Shown: one piece after another, positions 9,934 through 19,914 of the stretch | Position numbering within the stretch: position 1 is the stretch's first letter | Layout: every line of letters begins with the position of its first letter | NCBI RefSeq assembly: GCF_002434505.1 | Contig: NZ_DJKE01000006.1 | Coordinates: 62,001-126,000, forward strand | Source of the DNA: Brevundimonas sp. UBA6550 | GTDB lineage: Bacteria > Pseudomonadota > Alphaproteobacteria > Caulobacterales > Caulobacteraceae | Direction of reading: 5' to 3' | DNA length: 64,000 nucleotides | The notes under the pieces: model-generated | Databases searched by the model: none | What the model was told of the DNA's origin: nothing | The model's input: only the letters and a program-made list of their open reading frames with translations | Translations under genes and position numbers: made by a program

Positions 9934-9976
9934 CCTAACATTGGCTGCGATCGCGTAGCCAGCGGCTCATGTTAGG
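9934..9976. repeat. Interrupted inverted repeat (hairpin)
   Basis: CCTAACAT at 9934-9941 is perfectly complementary to ATGTTAGG at 9969-9976. Inside it, TGGCT (9942-9946) pairs with AGCCA (9957-9961) around a GCGATCGC palindrome, leaving a 7-base bulge on the 3' side. No T-run follows, so it is not an evident terminator. It lies between the glycosyltransferase stump and argB. It could be an operator or a rearrangement junction. Confidence 0.6.
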
Positions 9977-10045
9977 TTATTCCGCAGCTCTAGCAGACCC
10001 TTCCCGCGTGACACCGCCCCCATCCCCCGCTATTTCGCGCGCGTG

Positions 10046-10975
10046 ATGAACGAAACAGAACGCCAGTCGGAAGAACGCAGCTGGGAGACGGCGAAGACGC
10101 TCGCCGAGGCCTTGCCGTATATTCAGGTCTATGACCGCGAGACCGTGGTCATCAAATACGGCGGTCACGCCATGGGCGAGAGCGCTGTGGCGCGTCAGTT
10201 TGCGGCAGATGTGGTGCTGCTGAAGCTGATGGGGGTGAACCCGGTGGTGGTGCACGGCGGCGGGCCGCAGATCAGCGCCATGTTGGACAAGGCGGGGGTG
10301 AAGTCCAGCTTCGTCGACGGGCTGCGGGTTACCGATCCGGCGACGATGGAAGTCGCCGAGATGGTGCTTTCGGGCGCGGTGAACAAGGAGATCGCTCATT
10401 GGATCACCATGGCCGGCAAGGAGGCGGACGTGCGCGGCGTCGGCCTGTCGGGCAAGGACGCCGGTTTGCTAACCGTCGAGAAAACGCGCCGGACCAAGCG
10501 CGACCCGGACAGCATGATCGAGCATGAGGTCGATCTGGGCTATGTCGGCGAGCCGACCAAGGTGGATCCCAAGCTGATCGCCGGCCTGATCGCCTCGGAG
10601 ACCGAGGACTGGGTGCCCGTCATCGCCCCGATCGGCGTGGCTGAGGATGGCCAGACCTTCAACGTCAATGCCGACACGGTGGCGGGCGCCATCGCCGGGT
10701 CGCTAGACGCCAAGCGGATGCTGCTGCTGACTGACGTCCCGGGGGTCAAGGGCGCGGACGGCGAGATCATCCGCCAGATGACGTTGGACGAGGCGCAGGG
10801 TCTGATCGACACCGGCGTCGCCACCGGCGGCATGATCCCCAAGCTGGAAACCGCGATGGCAGCCGTTCGCGCAGGCGTAGAGGCGGTGGTCATTCTGGAC
10901 GGTCGGCGGCCGCACGCCATGCTGGTCGAGTTGTTCACCGAGTTCGGCGCCGGCACCCTGGTGAAGGCGTCTTGA
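10046..10975 (+). CDS. argB: Acetylglutamate kinase
   Basis: ArgB phosphorylates N-acetyl-L-glutamate, the second step of arginine synthesis, in the cytoplasm. The amino-acid kinase fold shows VVIKYGGHAMG near residue 37, the glycine-rich VVHGGGPQI loop, and TDVPGVKGADGEI with GMIPKLE near the C-terminus. At about 309 residues it is normal length. ATG 10046 follows an in-frame GTG at 10043, so the start could be three bases earlier. The stop overlaps the TTG start of the downstream HAD gene in a TTGA, and dapD follows with another overlap, so arginine and lysine genes share an operon here. Confidence 0.96.
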   Translation: MNETERQSEERSWETAKTLAEALPYIQVYDRETVVIKYGGHAMGESAVARQFAADVVLLKLMGVNPVVVHGGGPQISAMLDKAGVKSSFVDGLRVTDPATMEVAEMVLSGAVNKEIAHWITMAGKEADVRGVGLSGKDAGLLTVEKTRRTKRDPDSMIEHEVDLGYVGEPTKVDPKLIAGLIASETEDWVPVIAPIGVAEDGQTFNVNADTVAGAIAGSLDAKRMLLLTDVPGVKGADGEIIRQMTLDEAQGLIDTGVATGGMIPKLETAMAAVRAGVEAVVILDGRRPHAMLVELFTEFGAGTLVKAS

Positions 10976-11639
10976 CGGACCTGCGCCATGTAAACGCCTG
11001 GGTGTTCGACATGGACGACACCCTGTATCCGCGAGAGCAGGGGCTGATGCGGTTGGTTCAGGCGCGGATCAACGCCTTCGTGGTCGAGGCCGTGGGCCTG
11101 GCGCCGGACGAGGCGGCGGTGATGCAGCGCCAGTTTCTGGATGAACATGGCACGACGCTGGCGGGCCTGATGGCCAACTATGCGGTGGATGCCGAACGGT
11201 TCCTGCGCGAGGTGCACGATGTGCCGCTGGATTCGGTGGAGCCGAACCCGCGTCTGGCCGAGCGGCTGAAGGCCCTGCCGGGTCGGTGTTTCGTCTTCAC
11301 CAACGGCGCGCGTGACTATGCGTATCGGGTGCTGGACCGGATCGGTATTTCGGAGTGTTTCGCCGGCGTCTTCGCCATCGAGGACGGCGATCTGACGCCG
11401 AAACCCAACCCAGCGACCTTCCGACGGATGCTGGAGCGGTTCGATATCCAGTCCCACCGCGCCGCCTTCTTCGAGGATACGCCCAAGAATCTGGAGCCGG
11501 CCAAGGCGCTGGGCATGGCCACCATCCTGATCGGCGACGGGCACGGCAAACCCCAAGTTCCGGGGTGGCGCGACCATATCGACATCGTCGCCCCCGATCT
11601 TTTCGACTTCCTCTCCGACCTGAATCTCAAGGACGCCGC

Positions 11640-11643
<4 letters not shown>
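10972..11643 (+). CDS. HAD-family phosphatase, pyrimidine 5'-nucleotidase type
   Basis: A 223-residue HAD hydrolase with motif [10 protein letters not shown] near residue 12, motif [11 protein letters not shown], a motif III lysine in [10 protein letters not shown], and motif [14 protein letters not shown]. The DxDDTLYP form and length place it with SDT1-like pyrimidine 5'-nucleotidases, soluble enzymes that dephosphorylate UMP or CMP. Start is a TTG at 10972 inside the argB stop (TTGA). Its end overlaps dapD in an ATGA. This gene commonly stands beside argB or dapD in related alphaproteobacteria; the substrate in vivo is not known from sequence. Confidence 0.88.
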
Positions 11644-12509
<866 letters not shown>

Positions 12510-13832
12510 TCAGGCGGCGGTGGGCAGGGTTTCGTCCGTCGTCCATTCCGGGGCGTCGACCACGATCTCCACGGTGAAGGTCGAACCCTGTCCGGGCGTG
12601 GAGCGCACGGTGATTCGGCCGTCCATCAGGGCGGCCAGCCGCTGGCAGATGTTCAGGCCCAGGCCCGTGCCGCCGAACCGGCGGGTGGAGGAATCGTCGA
12701 CCTGGGTGAAGGGCTGGAACAGCCGCGCCTGATCCTCGGGCGCGATGCCGATGCCGCTGTCGCGGATGGCAATGCGCAGGATCATGCGCCCGTCGTGGCC
12801 CCGCGCCCCTTCCATCAGAAAGGCGACGTCGCCGGCCGGGGTGAACTTGATCGCATTGCCCAAGAGGTTGTTGCTGATCTGGGCCAGTCTCAGGGGGTCA
12901 AGCCGCGCCAGGGCGGGCCATTCGCCGCGCACCTCGCGCGTGAAAGTCAGTCCCTTGGCCTCGGCCTGGGCGCCGAAGGGGCCGATCAGCCGATCCATCA
13001 GACCGCGGGGATCCACCAGCACGGGGGCCAGATCCATCTTGCCCGCCTCGATCTTGGTCAGATCCAGAATGTCGTTCAGCAGCACCAGCAGGCCGTCGCC
13101 GGACTGTGTGATGATGTCGACGAAGCTGGACTGACGCGGATCGAGATCCGACATCCGCAGAAGCTGGGCGGCGCCCAGCACGCCGTTCATCGGGGTGCGC
13201 AGTTCGTGGGAGATGACGCCCAGGAAGTTGGACTTGGCGGCGCTGGCCGCATCGGCCTGGTCGCGGGCGATTTCGAGCTCGGCGATCAGTGCGGCCTGGC
13301 GATCGTTGACCGCCTCCAGTTCGGCGTCCTTCATCTGGGTGATGGTGACCTTGATGAGCAGGGCCAGGCCCATGACGGGAACGATGGCCACGACCACCCA
13401 GAAGCCGGGCGAGCCCCACTGGTCGATCATCAGCATGAGAATCGCGGCCGAATAGGGCGAAGAGACGATCAGGGCCTCTCGCGGAGCCGCCCGCATCTGG
13501 GTGAAGACCAACACATAGCCGGCCAGCAGCAGGGCCACGCCCAGCTCCACCCCGTGCTGGCCGCCTGAGATGAAGGACAACAGGGGCGCCGCCGCCCAGA
13601 TGGCGCAGGATACGGTCGCCATGGCCAGACGCGGCCAGCCGATGGTGCGTCGGTCGACGAAGGCGCGCGCCAGGCCGGCGGCGGTCGCGACGACGAACCA
13701 GCTGCAGGCCGTCTTCGCATCGGTTGTCGTCCACAGAGCCAGGGCCCAGCTGGCGATCAACCAATAACGCAGATGACCCGCCGCGATCAGGCGGTGCAGA
13801 AGAGGTCTGGCGGCGAAATCATAAGGGGGCAT
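12510..13832 (-). CDS. Membrane sensor histidine kinase
   Basis: A 440-residue kinase. Residues of about 20-165 hold several membrane helices with little periplasmic loop. A short coiled linker follows, then a HisKA domain with the phospho-acceptor His209 in VISHELRTPMNG. The HATPase_c domain has the N box LLGNAIKFTPAG, the G1 box DSGIGIAPED, and GGTGLGLNICQRL. There is no receiver domain and no sensory PAS domain, so it should pass phosphate to a separate regulator, not identifiable here. No regulator gene adjoins it. It resembles the kinase at 35086 in its kinase core. Confidence 0.9.
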   Translation of the reverse strand: MPPYDFAARPLLHRLIAAGHLRYWLIASWALALWTTTDAKTACSWFVVATAAGLARAFVDRRTIGWPRLAMATVSCAIWAAAPLLSFISGGQHGVELGVALLLAGYVLVFTQMRAAPREALIVSSPYSAAILMLMIDQWGSPGFWVVVAIVPVMGLALLIKVTITQMKDAELEAVNDRQAALIAELEIARDQADAASAAKSNFLGVISHELRTPMNGVLGAAQLLRMSDLDPRQSSFVDIITQSGDGLLVLLNDILDLTKIEAGKMDLAPVLVDPRGLMDRLIGPFGAQAEAKGLTFTREVRGEWPALARLDPLRLAQISNNLLGNAIKFTPAGDVAFLMEGARGHDGRMILRIAIRDSGIGIAPEDQARLFQPFTQVDDSSTRRFGGTGLGLNICQRLAALMDGRITVRSTPGQGSTFTVEIVVDAPEWTTDETLPTAA

Positions 13833-13950
13833 TGCCGCACCTTAGAGGGGGACGATGCCGAACCCTGGCATGTCATCCTCTAAGATACGGTGAACATTCG
13901 ATTTTATCGTGTTAAAGCGTACGATGGCGGACATAAGGTCCGGGCGACGA

Positions 13951-14451
13951 TCAGCCTTTGGTCCCAAGGGCTTCGGCGTTTACGGCGGCGTCGGCGATGC
14001 CGGTCAGGTCTTCGTCCGTCTGGGATTCCTCTTGCAGGGTTTCGTCCAACAGGGCGGCCGCGTCGTCCATGCCCAGGACCAAGGCCCAGCGCTTCAGCGT
14101 GCCGTAACGGGTGATCTCATAGTGTTCGACCGCTTGGGCGGCGGCCAGCAGGCCGGCGTCGAGGGCGGGATTGTCCTTGTATTCGTCCATGATCTCCTCG
14201 CCCTCGGCCAGGATGCCTTCGATGGCGTCACAGGTCTTGCCGCGCGGCGCCTTGCCGATGATCTCGAACACCTGCTGCAGGCGTTCGATCTGACCTTCGG
14301 TTTGATCCTTGTGCTTTTCGAAGGCGGCCTTCAGCTCCGGCGACTGAGCCGCCCGCGCCATTTTCGGCAAGGACTTCAGAATTTTGCGCTCGGCGTAATA
14401 GATGTCCTTGAGCGTGTCGTGGAACAGGGTCTCGAGCGTTTTCTCGGCCAT
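13951..14451 (-). CDS. DUF892 ferritin-like protein (YciE type)
   Basis: A 166-residue all-helical protein of the DUF892/YciE group. It opens with TLETLFHDTLKDIYYAERKI, the family's first helix with its acidic metal-ligand positions, and carries AVEHYEITRYGTL in the third helix. YciE proteins adopt a ferritin-like four-helix bundle and are associated with stress. Enzymatic function is not established. ATG 14451 is preferred over an upstream in-frame ATG at 14496 because the latter adds an atypical Arg/Pro tail. Monocistronic in appearance, 88 bases downstream from a strand-mate's unit. Confidence 0.87.
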   Translation of the reverse strand: MAEKTLETLFHDTLKDIYYAERKILKSLPKMARAAQSPELKAAFEKHKDQTEGQIERLQQVFEIIGKAPRGKTCDAIEGILAEGEEIMDEYKDNPALDAGLLAAAQAVEHYEITRYGTLKRWALVLGMDDAAALLDETLQEESQTDEDLTGIADAAVNAEALGTKG

Positions 14452-14538
14452 GGGATGTCTCGCTCGTGCTGGGAATGCGGGGATGCGTCCCAGCACAAGC
14501 GATCCTGTGGGCTTATGTTCCTGTGTGCGGTTTCAGGC

Positions 14539-16476
14539 TCAGGCCTGGGCGGCGTCCCGCTTCAGATCCGGCGGGGTCGCCTCGTCGGTCAAGATGCGGA
14601 TGGCCTCCTCGACCGTGACCAAAGTCTGGGCCTGGGAGCCCAGGCGGCGGATGGCGACCATTCCGTCCTCGGCTTCCTTCCTGCCGACAACGGCGATGAC
14701 CGGGACCTTGCCGACCGAATGTTCGCGGACCTTGTAGCCGACCTTCTCGTTGCGCAGGTCGATCTCGGTGCGCAGGCCGGCGGCCTTGAACCGGGCCATG
14801 ACGTCGCGGGCGTAGTCGTCGGCGTCGGAGGTGATGGTGGCCACCACCGCCTGGGTCGGGGCCAGCCACAGGGGGAAGGCGCCGGCGTAGTTCTCGATCA
14901 TGATGCCGATGAACCGCTCGAAACTGCCCAGGATCGCGCGGTGCAGCATGACCGGCCGGTGCTTCTGGCCGTCCTCGGCGATGTAGGTGGCGTCCAGACG
15001 TTCCGGCAGCACATAGTCCAGCTGGATCGTGCCGCAGGTCCATTCGCGGCCGATGGCGTCCTTGACGATGAAGTCCAGCTTGGGCGCATAGAAGGCGCCG
15101 TCGCCCTCGGTCACGACCGGCTCGGTCCCGGCGGCGCGTGCGGCCTCGGCCATCAGGGCCTCGGCCTTGTCCCAGAACTCGTCGGTGCCGGCGCGGTTCT
15201 CGGGCCGGGTGCCCAGGCTGATATAGGCCGTCTCCATGCCGAGGTCGGCGTGGACGCTGCGGGCCAGCTTGATGAACTCGGCCGCCTCCTCGACGATCTG
15301 GTCCTCGCGGCAGAAGATGTGGGCGTCGTCCTGGGTGAAGCCGCGCACCCGCATCAGGCCGTGCAGAGAACCGGACGGCTCATAGCGGTGGCAGGCGCCG
15401 AACTCGGCCATGCGCAGCGGCAGTTCGCGATAAGAGCGCTGGCCCTGATCGAAGATCTGGACGTGGCCGGGGCAGTTCATCGGCTTCAGCGACAGGGTCT
15501 CGCCCTCGACCGTCTCGCAGACGAACATATTGGGGCGGTATTTGTCCCAGTGGCCGCTCTGTTCCCAGAATTTGCGGTCCAGAACCTGGGGCGTCTTGAC
15601 CTCGACATAGCCGGCGGCGTCCAGACGGCGGCGCATATAGGCCTCCAGCACGCGCCACAGGACCCAGCCCTTGGGGTGCCAGAAGACCATGCCCCGGCCC
15701 TCTTCCTGCATGTGGAAGAGCTCCATGGCCTTGCCGACCTTGCGGTGGTCGCGCTTTTCGGCCTCTTCCAGCCGCTGCATATAGGCGTCCAGATCCTCCC
15801 TGGTCGCCCAGGCGGTGCCGTAGATGCGCTGAAGCTGTTCGCGCTTGCTGTCGCCCCGCCAGTAGGCGCCGGCCAGCTTGGTCAGTTTGAACGCCTTGCC
15901 GACGTGGCGCGTCGAGGGGAAGTGCGGCCCCCGGCACAGGTCGACCCAGTCGCCCTGCTTGTACAGGGTGATGGTCTCGGTTCCCGGCAGGTCGCGGATC
16001 AGTTCGGCCTTGAACTTCTCGCCGCGCGCCTCGAAGAATTTGATGGCCTCGTCGCGCTCCCAGACCTCGCGTTCGAACTTGGCGTCGCGATCGACGATCC
16101 GGCCCATCTCCTTTTCGATGGCGGCGAAGTCGTCGGTCGAGAAGGGCTCGTCGCGATAGAAATCGTAATAGAAGCCGTCTTCGATGGCCGGGCCGATGGT
16201 GACCTGGGTGCCGGGAAACAGGGTCTGGACCGCCTCGGCCAGGACGTGGGCCGTGTCGTGGCGGATCGTATAGAGGGCGGCGGGATCGTCGCGCATGATC
16301 AGGCGGAAGTCGCCGCCCGTCTCCAGCACCCGGCCCATGTCCCGCTGCTCGCCGTTCAATTCGGCCAGCACGGCCTTCTTGGCGAGGGACGGAGAGATGG
16401 AGGTCGCGACGTCGCGTGCCGTGGAGCCGGCCGGGTATTGGCGCACCGCGCCGTCGGGGAATTTCAGGTCGATCAT
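14539..16476 (-). CDS. thrS: Threonine-tRNA ligase
   Basis: ThrRS charges tRNA-Thr. The 645 residues show an N-terminal TGS domain (1 to about 60), the editing domain with [12 protein letters not shown], and the class II catalytic core with the zinc cysteine in [10 protein letters not shown], motif 2 [19 protein letters not shown] and motif 3 at [12 protein letters not shown], where the usual GS(L)ER is seen. A C-terminal anticodon-binding domain ([20 protein letters not shown]) follows. The ATG at 16476 overlaps the yidD stop, so the gene is coupled to yidD and, through it, to the NifU-like gene upstream. Confidence 0.97.
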   Translation of the reverse strand: MIDLKFPDGAVRQYPAGSTARDVATSISPSLAKKAVLAELNGEQRDMGRVLETGGDFRLIMRDDPAALYTIRHDTAHVLAEAVQTLFPGTQVTIGPAIEDGFYYDFYRDEPFSTDDFAAIEKEMGRIVDRDAKFEREVWERDEAIKFFEARGEKFKAELIRDLPGTETITLYKQGDWVDLCRGPHFPSTRHVGKAFKLTKLAGAYWRGDSKREQLQRIYGTAWATREDLDAYMQRLEEAEKRDHRKVGKAMELFHMQEEGRGMVFWHPKGWVLWRVLEAYMRRRLDAAGYVEVKTPQVLDRKFWEQSGHWDKYRPNMFVCETVEGETLSLKPMNCPGHVQIFDQGQRSYRELPLRMAEFGACHRYEPSGSLHGLMRVRGFTQDDAHIFCREDQIVEEAAEFIKLARSVHADLGMETAYISLGTRPENRAGTDEFWDKAEALMAEAARAAGTEPVVTEGDGAFYAPKLDFIVKDAIGREWTCGTIQLDYVLPERLDATYIAEDGQKHRPVMLHRAILGSFERFIGIMIENYAGAFPLWLAPTQAVVATITSDADDYARDVMARFKAAGLRTEIDLRNEKVGYKVREHSVGKVPVIAVVGRKEAEDGMVAIRRLGSQAQTLVTVEEAIRILTDEATPPDLKRDAAQA

Positions 16477-16709
16477 GTGTCAGTCTTTATAGGCGGGACC
16501 GGGTCGTATCCCGATCCCCCGAAGGGATGGCATTTACAGAGCCTGCGCACGGTGAGCCATCCCCCCTTGACCGGTCCGTGCTGGATCAGGGCGTCGCGCC
16601 CGTAATCCGAACAGGTCGGCAGGAACCGGCACTGCTGGCCGATCAGGGGGGACAGCGTCAGCTTGTAGCCCCGATGGGCCGCGCGCACGCCGCGTTCATA
16701 GAGAGACAT
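16473..16709 (-). CDS. yidD: Membrane protein insertion efficiency factor YidD
   Basis: YidD is a small membrane-associated protein that helps insert inner-membrane proteins near YidC. The sequence [25 protein letters not shown] holds its hallmark C-x4-PTCS-Y pattern, with a later [13 protein letters not shown] end. ATG 16709 gives 78 residues, the family size, and has a good AAGGG site six bases upstream. ATG 16760 is in frame but has no such site. It overlaps thrS by four bases (ATGA). Unusually for bacteria generally, it is with thrS rather than with rnpA and yidC. Confidence 0.92.
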   Translation of the reverse strand: MSLYERGVRAAHRGYKLTLSPLIGQQCRFLPTCSDYGRDALIQHGPVKGGWLTVRRLCKCHPFGGSGYDPVPPIKTDT

Positions 16710-16788
16710 ATGTCCCTTCGCCGGGGGCTTGAGAGGTTCGCCGCGCTTATCCCCTGTCATCGCTGGGGGATCAACCGGTCGTCGCCCG

Positions 16789-17244
16789 TCAGGCCGCGCC
16801 GGCGAGACGAGTTCGGGCGACGAGAGCGTTCGTCATGGCCTCCAGCGTCGCCTCCAGAGAGACCAGGGTCGAGGCGTGGCGGGCCGGATAGTCGGCGACC
16901 TGTTTCAGCAGGCGCAGATCCTCGAACCGGCCGGCCGGGCCGTCGCCGCCGGATTTCAACATGGCGATCATGGCGTCGCGTGCGTCCTGGATGTCCTGAA
17001 CCGTTGCGCCCATGACGTGCTGGCCCAGCACCCCGGCGGCGGCCTGGCCCAGGGCGCAGGCCTTCACGTCCTGGGCGAAGCCGGCGATTCGGCCCTGATC
17101 GTCCAGCGTCACATCCACCGTCGCCCGCGACCCGCACAGTTTCGCTGTCCGCTCGCCGGTGCCGTCTGGCTGAGGCAGACGGCCCGCGTGCGGCAGGTTC
17201 GCCGCCAGCGTCAAGATGCGCGCGCTGTAGAGATCGTCGATCAT
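16789..17244 (-). CDS. NifU/IscU-like iron-sulfur scaffold-family protein
   Basis: A 151-residue protein with the IscU/NifU N-terminal fold, opening [15 protein letters not shown]. Two of the three usual cluster cysteines are present: Cys37 in [11 protein letters not shown] and Cys63 in [10 protein letters not shown]. At the third site, where PVRxxC is expected, it reads YPARHAS with Ser125. So it may not hold a standard [2Fe-2S] cluster. It stands upstream of yidD and thrS on the same strand. ATG 17244 gives the normal N-terminus; the frame is open a little further up. Role inferred from fold only. Confidence 0.85.
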   Translation of the reverse strand: MIDDLYSARILTLAANLPHAGRLPQPDGTGERTAKLCGSRATVDVTLDDQGRIAGFAQDVKACALGQAAAGVLGQHVMGATVQDIQDARDAMIAMLKSGGDGPAGRFEDLRLLKQVADYPARHASTLVSLEATLEAMTNALVARTRLAGAA

Positions 17245-17322
17245 GGGCGGGAAGATAGGGTGTTCGACGCCGACGCGAAACCTCTCCCTCCCCATGAGAG
17301 AAGGGCGAGGGGCTGGGCGGGT

Positions 17323-18210
17323 TCAGTCGCGGATCGGCAGGAACAGATCGGTGATCGCCTCATGCTCCGCCACGTCGGGGAAGAGGCTGACCCTCTGAGC
17401 GAACAACGGGAAGTCGCGCGGTTCGCGACCGCTGTCCGGCAGCCAACGACCATAGAGCCAGTTCGCCGCCGCGCTCAGATCGTCGCTGCGTCCGACCTGA
17501 CGCAGGACCGCGCACCTTCCCGCCGGTATCACGCCTGCCGTCACGCCGTGATCGTTCGGCGAAATCGCCCGGTTCACAACGGCGCACAGATCGACACGAT
17601 GAACCTGCGGCGACGCCTCGTCGGGATCGGGATGGAAGACATTGAAGGTCGCGCTGACCTTCGGCGACAGGCCGGCGGCTTTGCGCCAGGCGATGAAGCG
17701 ACGGATGGTGTCGCCGATCGCTGCGGGATCGCCCGTATGGCTCATGATGGCCACGGGCGTTTCGGGGAAGTCGAGAATGCGGACGTCGGTATGGGTGAAG
17801 GTCTGCGACATGGTCTGGCTCCTGGCTTGAACGAGCGGCGTCTGGGCCGCGCGCCAAGGCTCCCAGCGGGGCGCTCTCCTGAAGTCGGTCGGGCTCTGGT
17901 CGAAATGACGCCGGAAGGCGCGACTGAACGCCTCCGGCCCCTCAAAACCGCTGTCGAGCGCGATCTCAAGCACGCTGTGCCCGTCCCGAAACGCCAGCCT
18001 GTAGGCGGCGCGCTTCAGTCGTGCATGTTGCACGTAGCGGCCCAGGCTGACCCCGAACAACGCAGAGAACTGCCGCTGGAAATGGTGCCGCGAGAAGGCC
18101 GCGACGTCGCTGACCGCCACCACGCTCAGATCCTCGTCCAGGTGCGCGTCGATAAAGACGAGCGCCCGGTGCATCCGCGCGTGATAATTGTCCACGATGT
18201 TCCGGCCCAT
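17323..18210 (-). CDS. AraC-family regulator with GyrI-like effector domain
   Basis: A 295-residue transcription regulator. Residues of about 8-105 are the two-helix-turn-helix AraC domain, placed at the N-terminus (SVVAVSDVAAFSRHHFQRQF, then GFEGPEAFSRAFRRHFDQSPTDFR). Residues of about 140-290 match the GyrI/BmrR-like small-molecule-binding domain (RILDFPETPVAIMSHTGD, then VIPAGRCAVLRQVG). This order is that of Rob/SoxS-like effector-binding regulators. ATG 18210 is chosen because AGGAGG ends five bases before it; the GTG at 18216 overlaps that site. It probably responds to a cationic or toxic compound; targets are unknown. Confidence 0.9.
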   Translation of the reverse strand: MGRNIVDNYHARMHRALVFIDAHLDEDLSVVAVSDVAAFSRHHFQRQFSALFGVSLGRYVQHARLKRAAYRLAFRDGHSVLEIALDSGFEGPEAFSRAFRRHFDQSPTDFRRAPRWEPWRAAQTPLVQARSQTMSQTFTHTDVRILDFPETPVAIMSHTGDPAAIGDTIRRFIAWRKAAGLSPKVSATFNVFHPDPDEASPQVHRVDLCAVVNRAISPNDHGVTAGVIPAGRCAVLRQVGRSDDLSAAANWLYGRWLPDSGREPRDFPLFAQRVSLFPDVAEHEAITDLFLPIRD

Positions 18211-18288
18211 CCGCACCTCCTTGGCGCATCCAGGGATAAGGATCGGTCGCTCGGCGCGCCTGACCGAGAATGCTGGATCGAGGCGGGG

Positions 18289-18954
18289 TCAGGGACGCAA
18301 GGCGAACGCCAGCGCCCCGTCGGGCCCGACATCAAGCGTCACGTCCGCATAGTCGGCCAGCTTCGGGTGATCCGTCTCCAGCGGATGGGTCCAGGCGGCG
18401 GTGACGACGACCACGTCGGCGCCGGCCGCTTCGCCGGCCTGGACGCCGGCCTTGGCGTCCTCGAACACCAGACAGTGGGCGATGTCGAAGCCCAGGGTCG
18501 CGGCGGCCTTCAGATAGCCGGCGGGGTCGGGCTTGCCGCGTTCGACGTCCTCGGCGGTGATCAGGACGGCGGGCGGCGTGACGCCGGCGGCCTTCAGCCG
18601 GGCGCGGGCCAGGGGGACCGAGGCGGACGTGACCACGGCCCAGCGGTCGGGCGGCAGGCGTGTGACGAAATCCACGGCGCCGGCGATGGGGGCGACGCCC
18701 TCGACATCCTCGATCTCGCCGCGCTCGACCCAGGCGACCTCCGCGTCCAGGTCGATGTCGCGCAGGTTCTGGCGGCGGATGGTGTCGACGGCCCGCACGC
18801 CGTGCATGACGGACAGCAGGGCCGCCGCATCCAGACCATGCCGCTCGGCCCAGCGGGTCCAGACCCGTTCGGCGGCGGCGGTAGAGGTGATAAGGGTGCC
18901 GTCCATGTCGAACAGGAAGGCTTGGTAGGCGCGGGACGTTGGAAGGGAAGCCAT
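18289..18954 (-). CDS. HAD-superfamily sugar-phosphatase-like hydrolase
   Basis: A 221-residue HAD-IA phosphatase with motif I FLFDMDGTLITS, a C1 cap beginning RVWTRWAERHGLD, motif II VVTSASVPLARARL, the Lys of motif III in ERGKPDPAGYL, and motif IV CLVFEDAKAGVQAGEAAGA. The pattern is that of beta-phosphoglucomutase-like and YfbT/YniC sugar phosphatases. The true substrate is unknown. ATG 18954 is preferred over GTG 18969. It lies 78 bases from the AraC regulator and 42 from the TPR protein gene, all on the same strand. Confidence 0.88.
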   Translation of the reverse strand: MASLPTSRAYQAFLFDMDGTLITSTAAAERVWTRWAERHGLDAAALLSVMHGVRAVDTIRRQNLRDIDLDAEVAWVERGEIEDVEGVAPIAGAVDFVTRLPPDRWAVVTSASVPLARARLKAAGVTPPAVLITAEDVERGKPDPAGYLKAAATLGFDIAHCLVFEDAKAGVQAGEAAGADVVVVTAAWTHPLETDHPKLADYADVTLDVGPDGALAFALRP

Positions 18955-18996
18955 GGCCTCATCCACCACGCGCAGGCGCCCGCCGCAACGGTCGGA

Positions 18997-19851
18997 TCAG
19001 CCGCCTTGCAGGGAATTCCAGGTCCGGGCCGTGTCGGTCGTCGCAGTCGGGGCGGGGGCCTGAGCCGACGCGGTGGTCGGCGTCGCGCCCGGCGCGGCGC
19101 GGGCGCGCAGCCAGCGCAGGTTCTGCTCGGCCTGTTCCGGCGGCAGTTCGCGACGCAGGATCTGCTCCGCCTCGCCCATCTTGCCCTGCAGGCCCAGCGC
19201 CAGGGCCAGGTTCTGGCGCACCTTGGCCGAGGCGGTCGGCTGGGCGGCGGCGCGGCGCAGCAGGGTCTCGGCGCCCGGCGCGTCGCCTTGCGTCAGGGCG
19301 GCGGTGGCGGCGTTGGTCAGGACGTCGGGATTGTTTGGCGACAGGACCAGCGCCTGGTTCCAGGCGGCGCGGGCGTCGTCGAAGCGTCGCACCTGCTCAT
19401 AGGCCACGCCCAGCAGCGAATAGGCCCGCCAATCGCGCGGCGCCAGATCGCGCGCCTTCTCCAGCGGGGCGACGCCGTAAAAGGCCTGGCCGCGCGCGAT
19501 ATGGGCGCGGCCCAGCTCCAGCAGGGCGTCCAGGTCGGTCGGCCTCATGTTCAGCGTGGCCTGGGCCGCCTCGGCGGCCTGGTCGTAGCGGCCCAGTTCG
19601 CGCAGGGCCTGGGCCAGTTTGACGCCCGCGACGGCATCGGTGGGATCGGCCTGCTGCTCCGAAGCCCAGAAGACCGACCGCGACAGGGCGTCCATCCGGT
19701 CATAGGTGGCCCGCACCTCGGCCGACGACGGACCGCGCTGCTGTTGGGCCGCGACCGGCGTGGGATCGGCGGCGACCGCAGGCGCGGCGGCGAGGGTCGT
19801 CGTCAGACCCGTCAGGGCGACGGTTGCGAACAGGGCGGGCATGGGCGACAT
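18997..19851 (-). CDS. Exported TPR-repeat protein (TadD-like)
   Basis: A 284-residue protein with an export signal at residues 1-28 (ends APAVAAD), then a Gln-rich linker and four to five tetratricopeptide repeats (about 60-230; ALRELGRYDQAAEAAQATL, then AYSLLGVAYEQVRRFDDARAAW), then a Pro/Ala/Thr-rich tail. TadD proteins of Flp pilus systems have this layout, but no other tad/cpa gene is here, so the assignment is tentative. Met 19851 is chosen because the signal peptide starts there. A CtrA-like TTAACCAT lies about 65 bases upstream on the same strand. Confidence 0.8.
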   Translation of the reverse strand: MSPMPALFATVALTGLTTTLAAAPAVAADPTPVAAQQQRGPSSAEVRATYDRMDALSRSVFWASEQQADPTDAVAGVKLAQALRELGRYDQAAEAAQATLNMRPTDLDALLELGRAHIARGQAFYGVAPLEKARDLAPRDWRAYSLLGVAYEQVRRFDDARAAWNQALVLSPNNPDVLTNAATAALTQGDAPGAETLLRRAAAQPTASAKVRQNLALALGLQGKMGEAEQILRRELPPEQAEQNLRWLRARAAPGATPTTASAQAPAPTATTDTARTWNSLQGG

Positions 19852-19914
19852 GGGAAAGGTCCGAACGGTCCTTGGGTCTTTAGCGCGCTCAGGGTCGCCG
19901 CTCTGCGTCAACCA

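Larger units (their letters stand above)
9589..10045. other. Gene-poor stretch between export cluster and argB
   Basis: This 457-base stretch separates divergent transcription units. It holds the glycosyltransferase remnant (9708-9890), a hairpin-forming inverted repeat (9934-9976) and presumably the promoters of the kps-like run and of argB. No other convincing gene is visible. The boundary between the lower-GC polysaccharide island and ordinary high-GC chromosome falls here. Confidence 0.6.

Noticed and set aside
12510-13832. Histidine kinase as part of a two-component pair with a neighbour
   Set aside because: No response regulator gene is adjacent on either side.
13909-16605. 898-codon open frame opposite thrS and DUF892
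   Set aside because: It lies antisense to two well supported genes and has the Gly/Gln/Leu/Asp-rich composition typical of reversed GC-rich codons.
18997-19851. TPR protein as evidence of a tad pilus cluster
   Set aside because: No other tad/cpa genes are present in the window; TPR proteins are too general.
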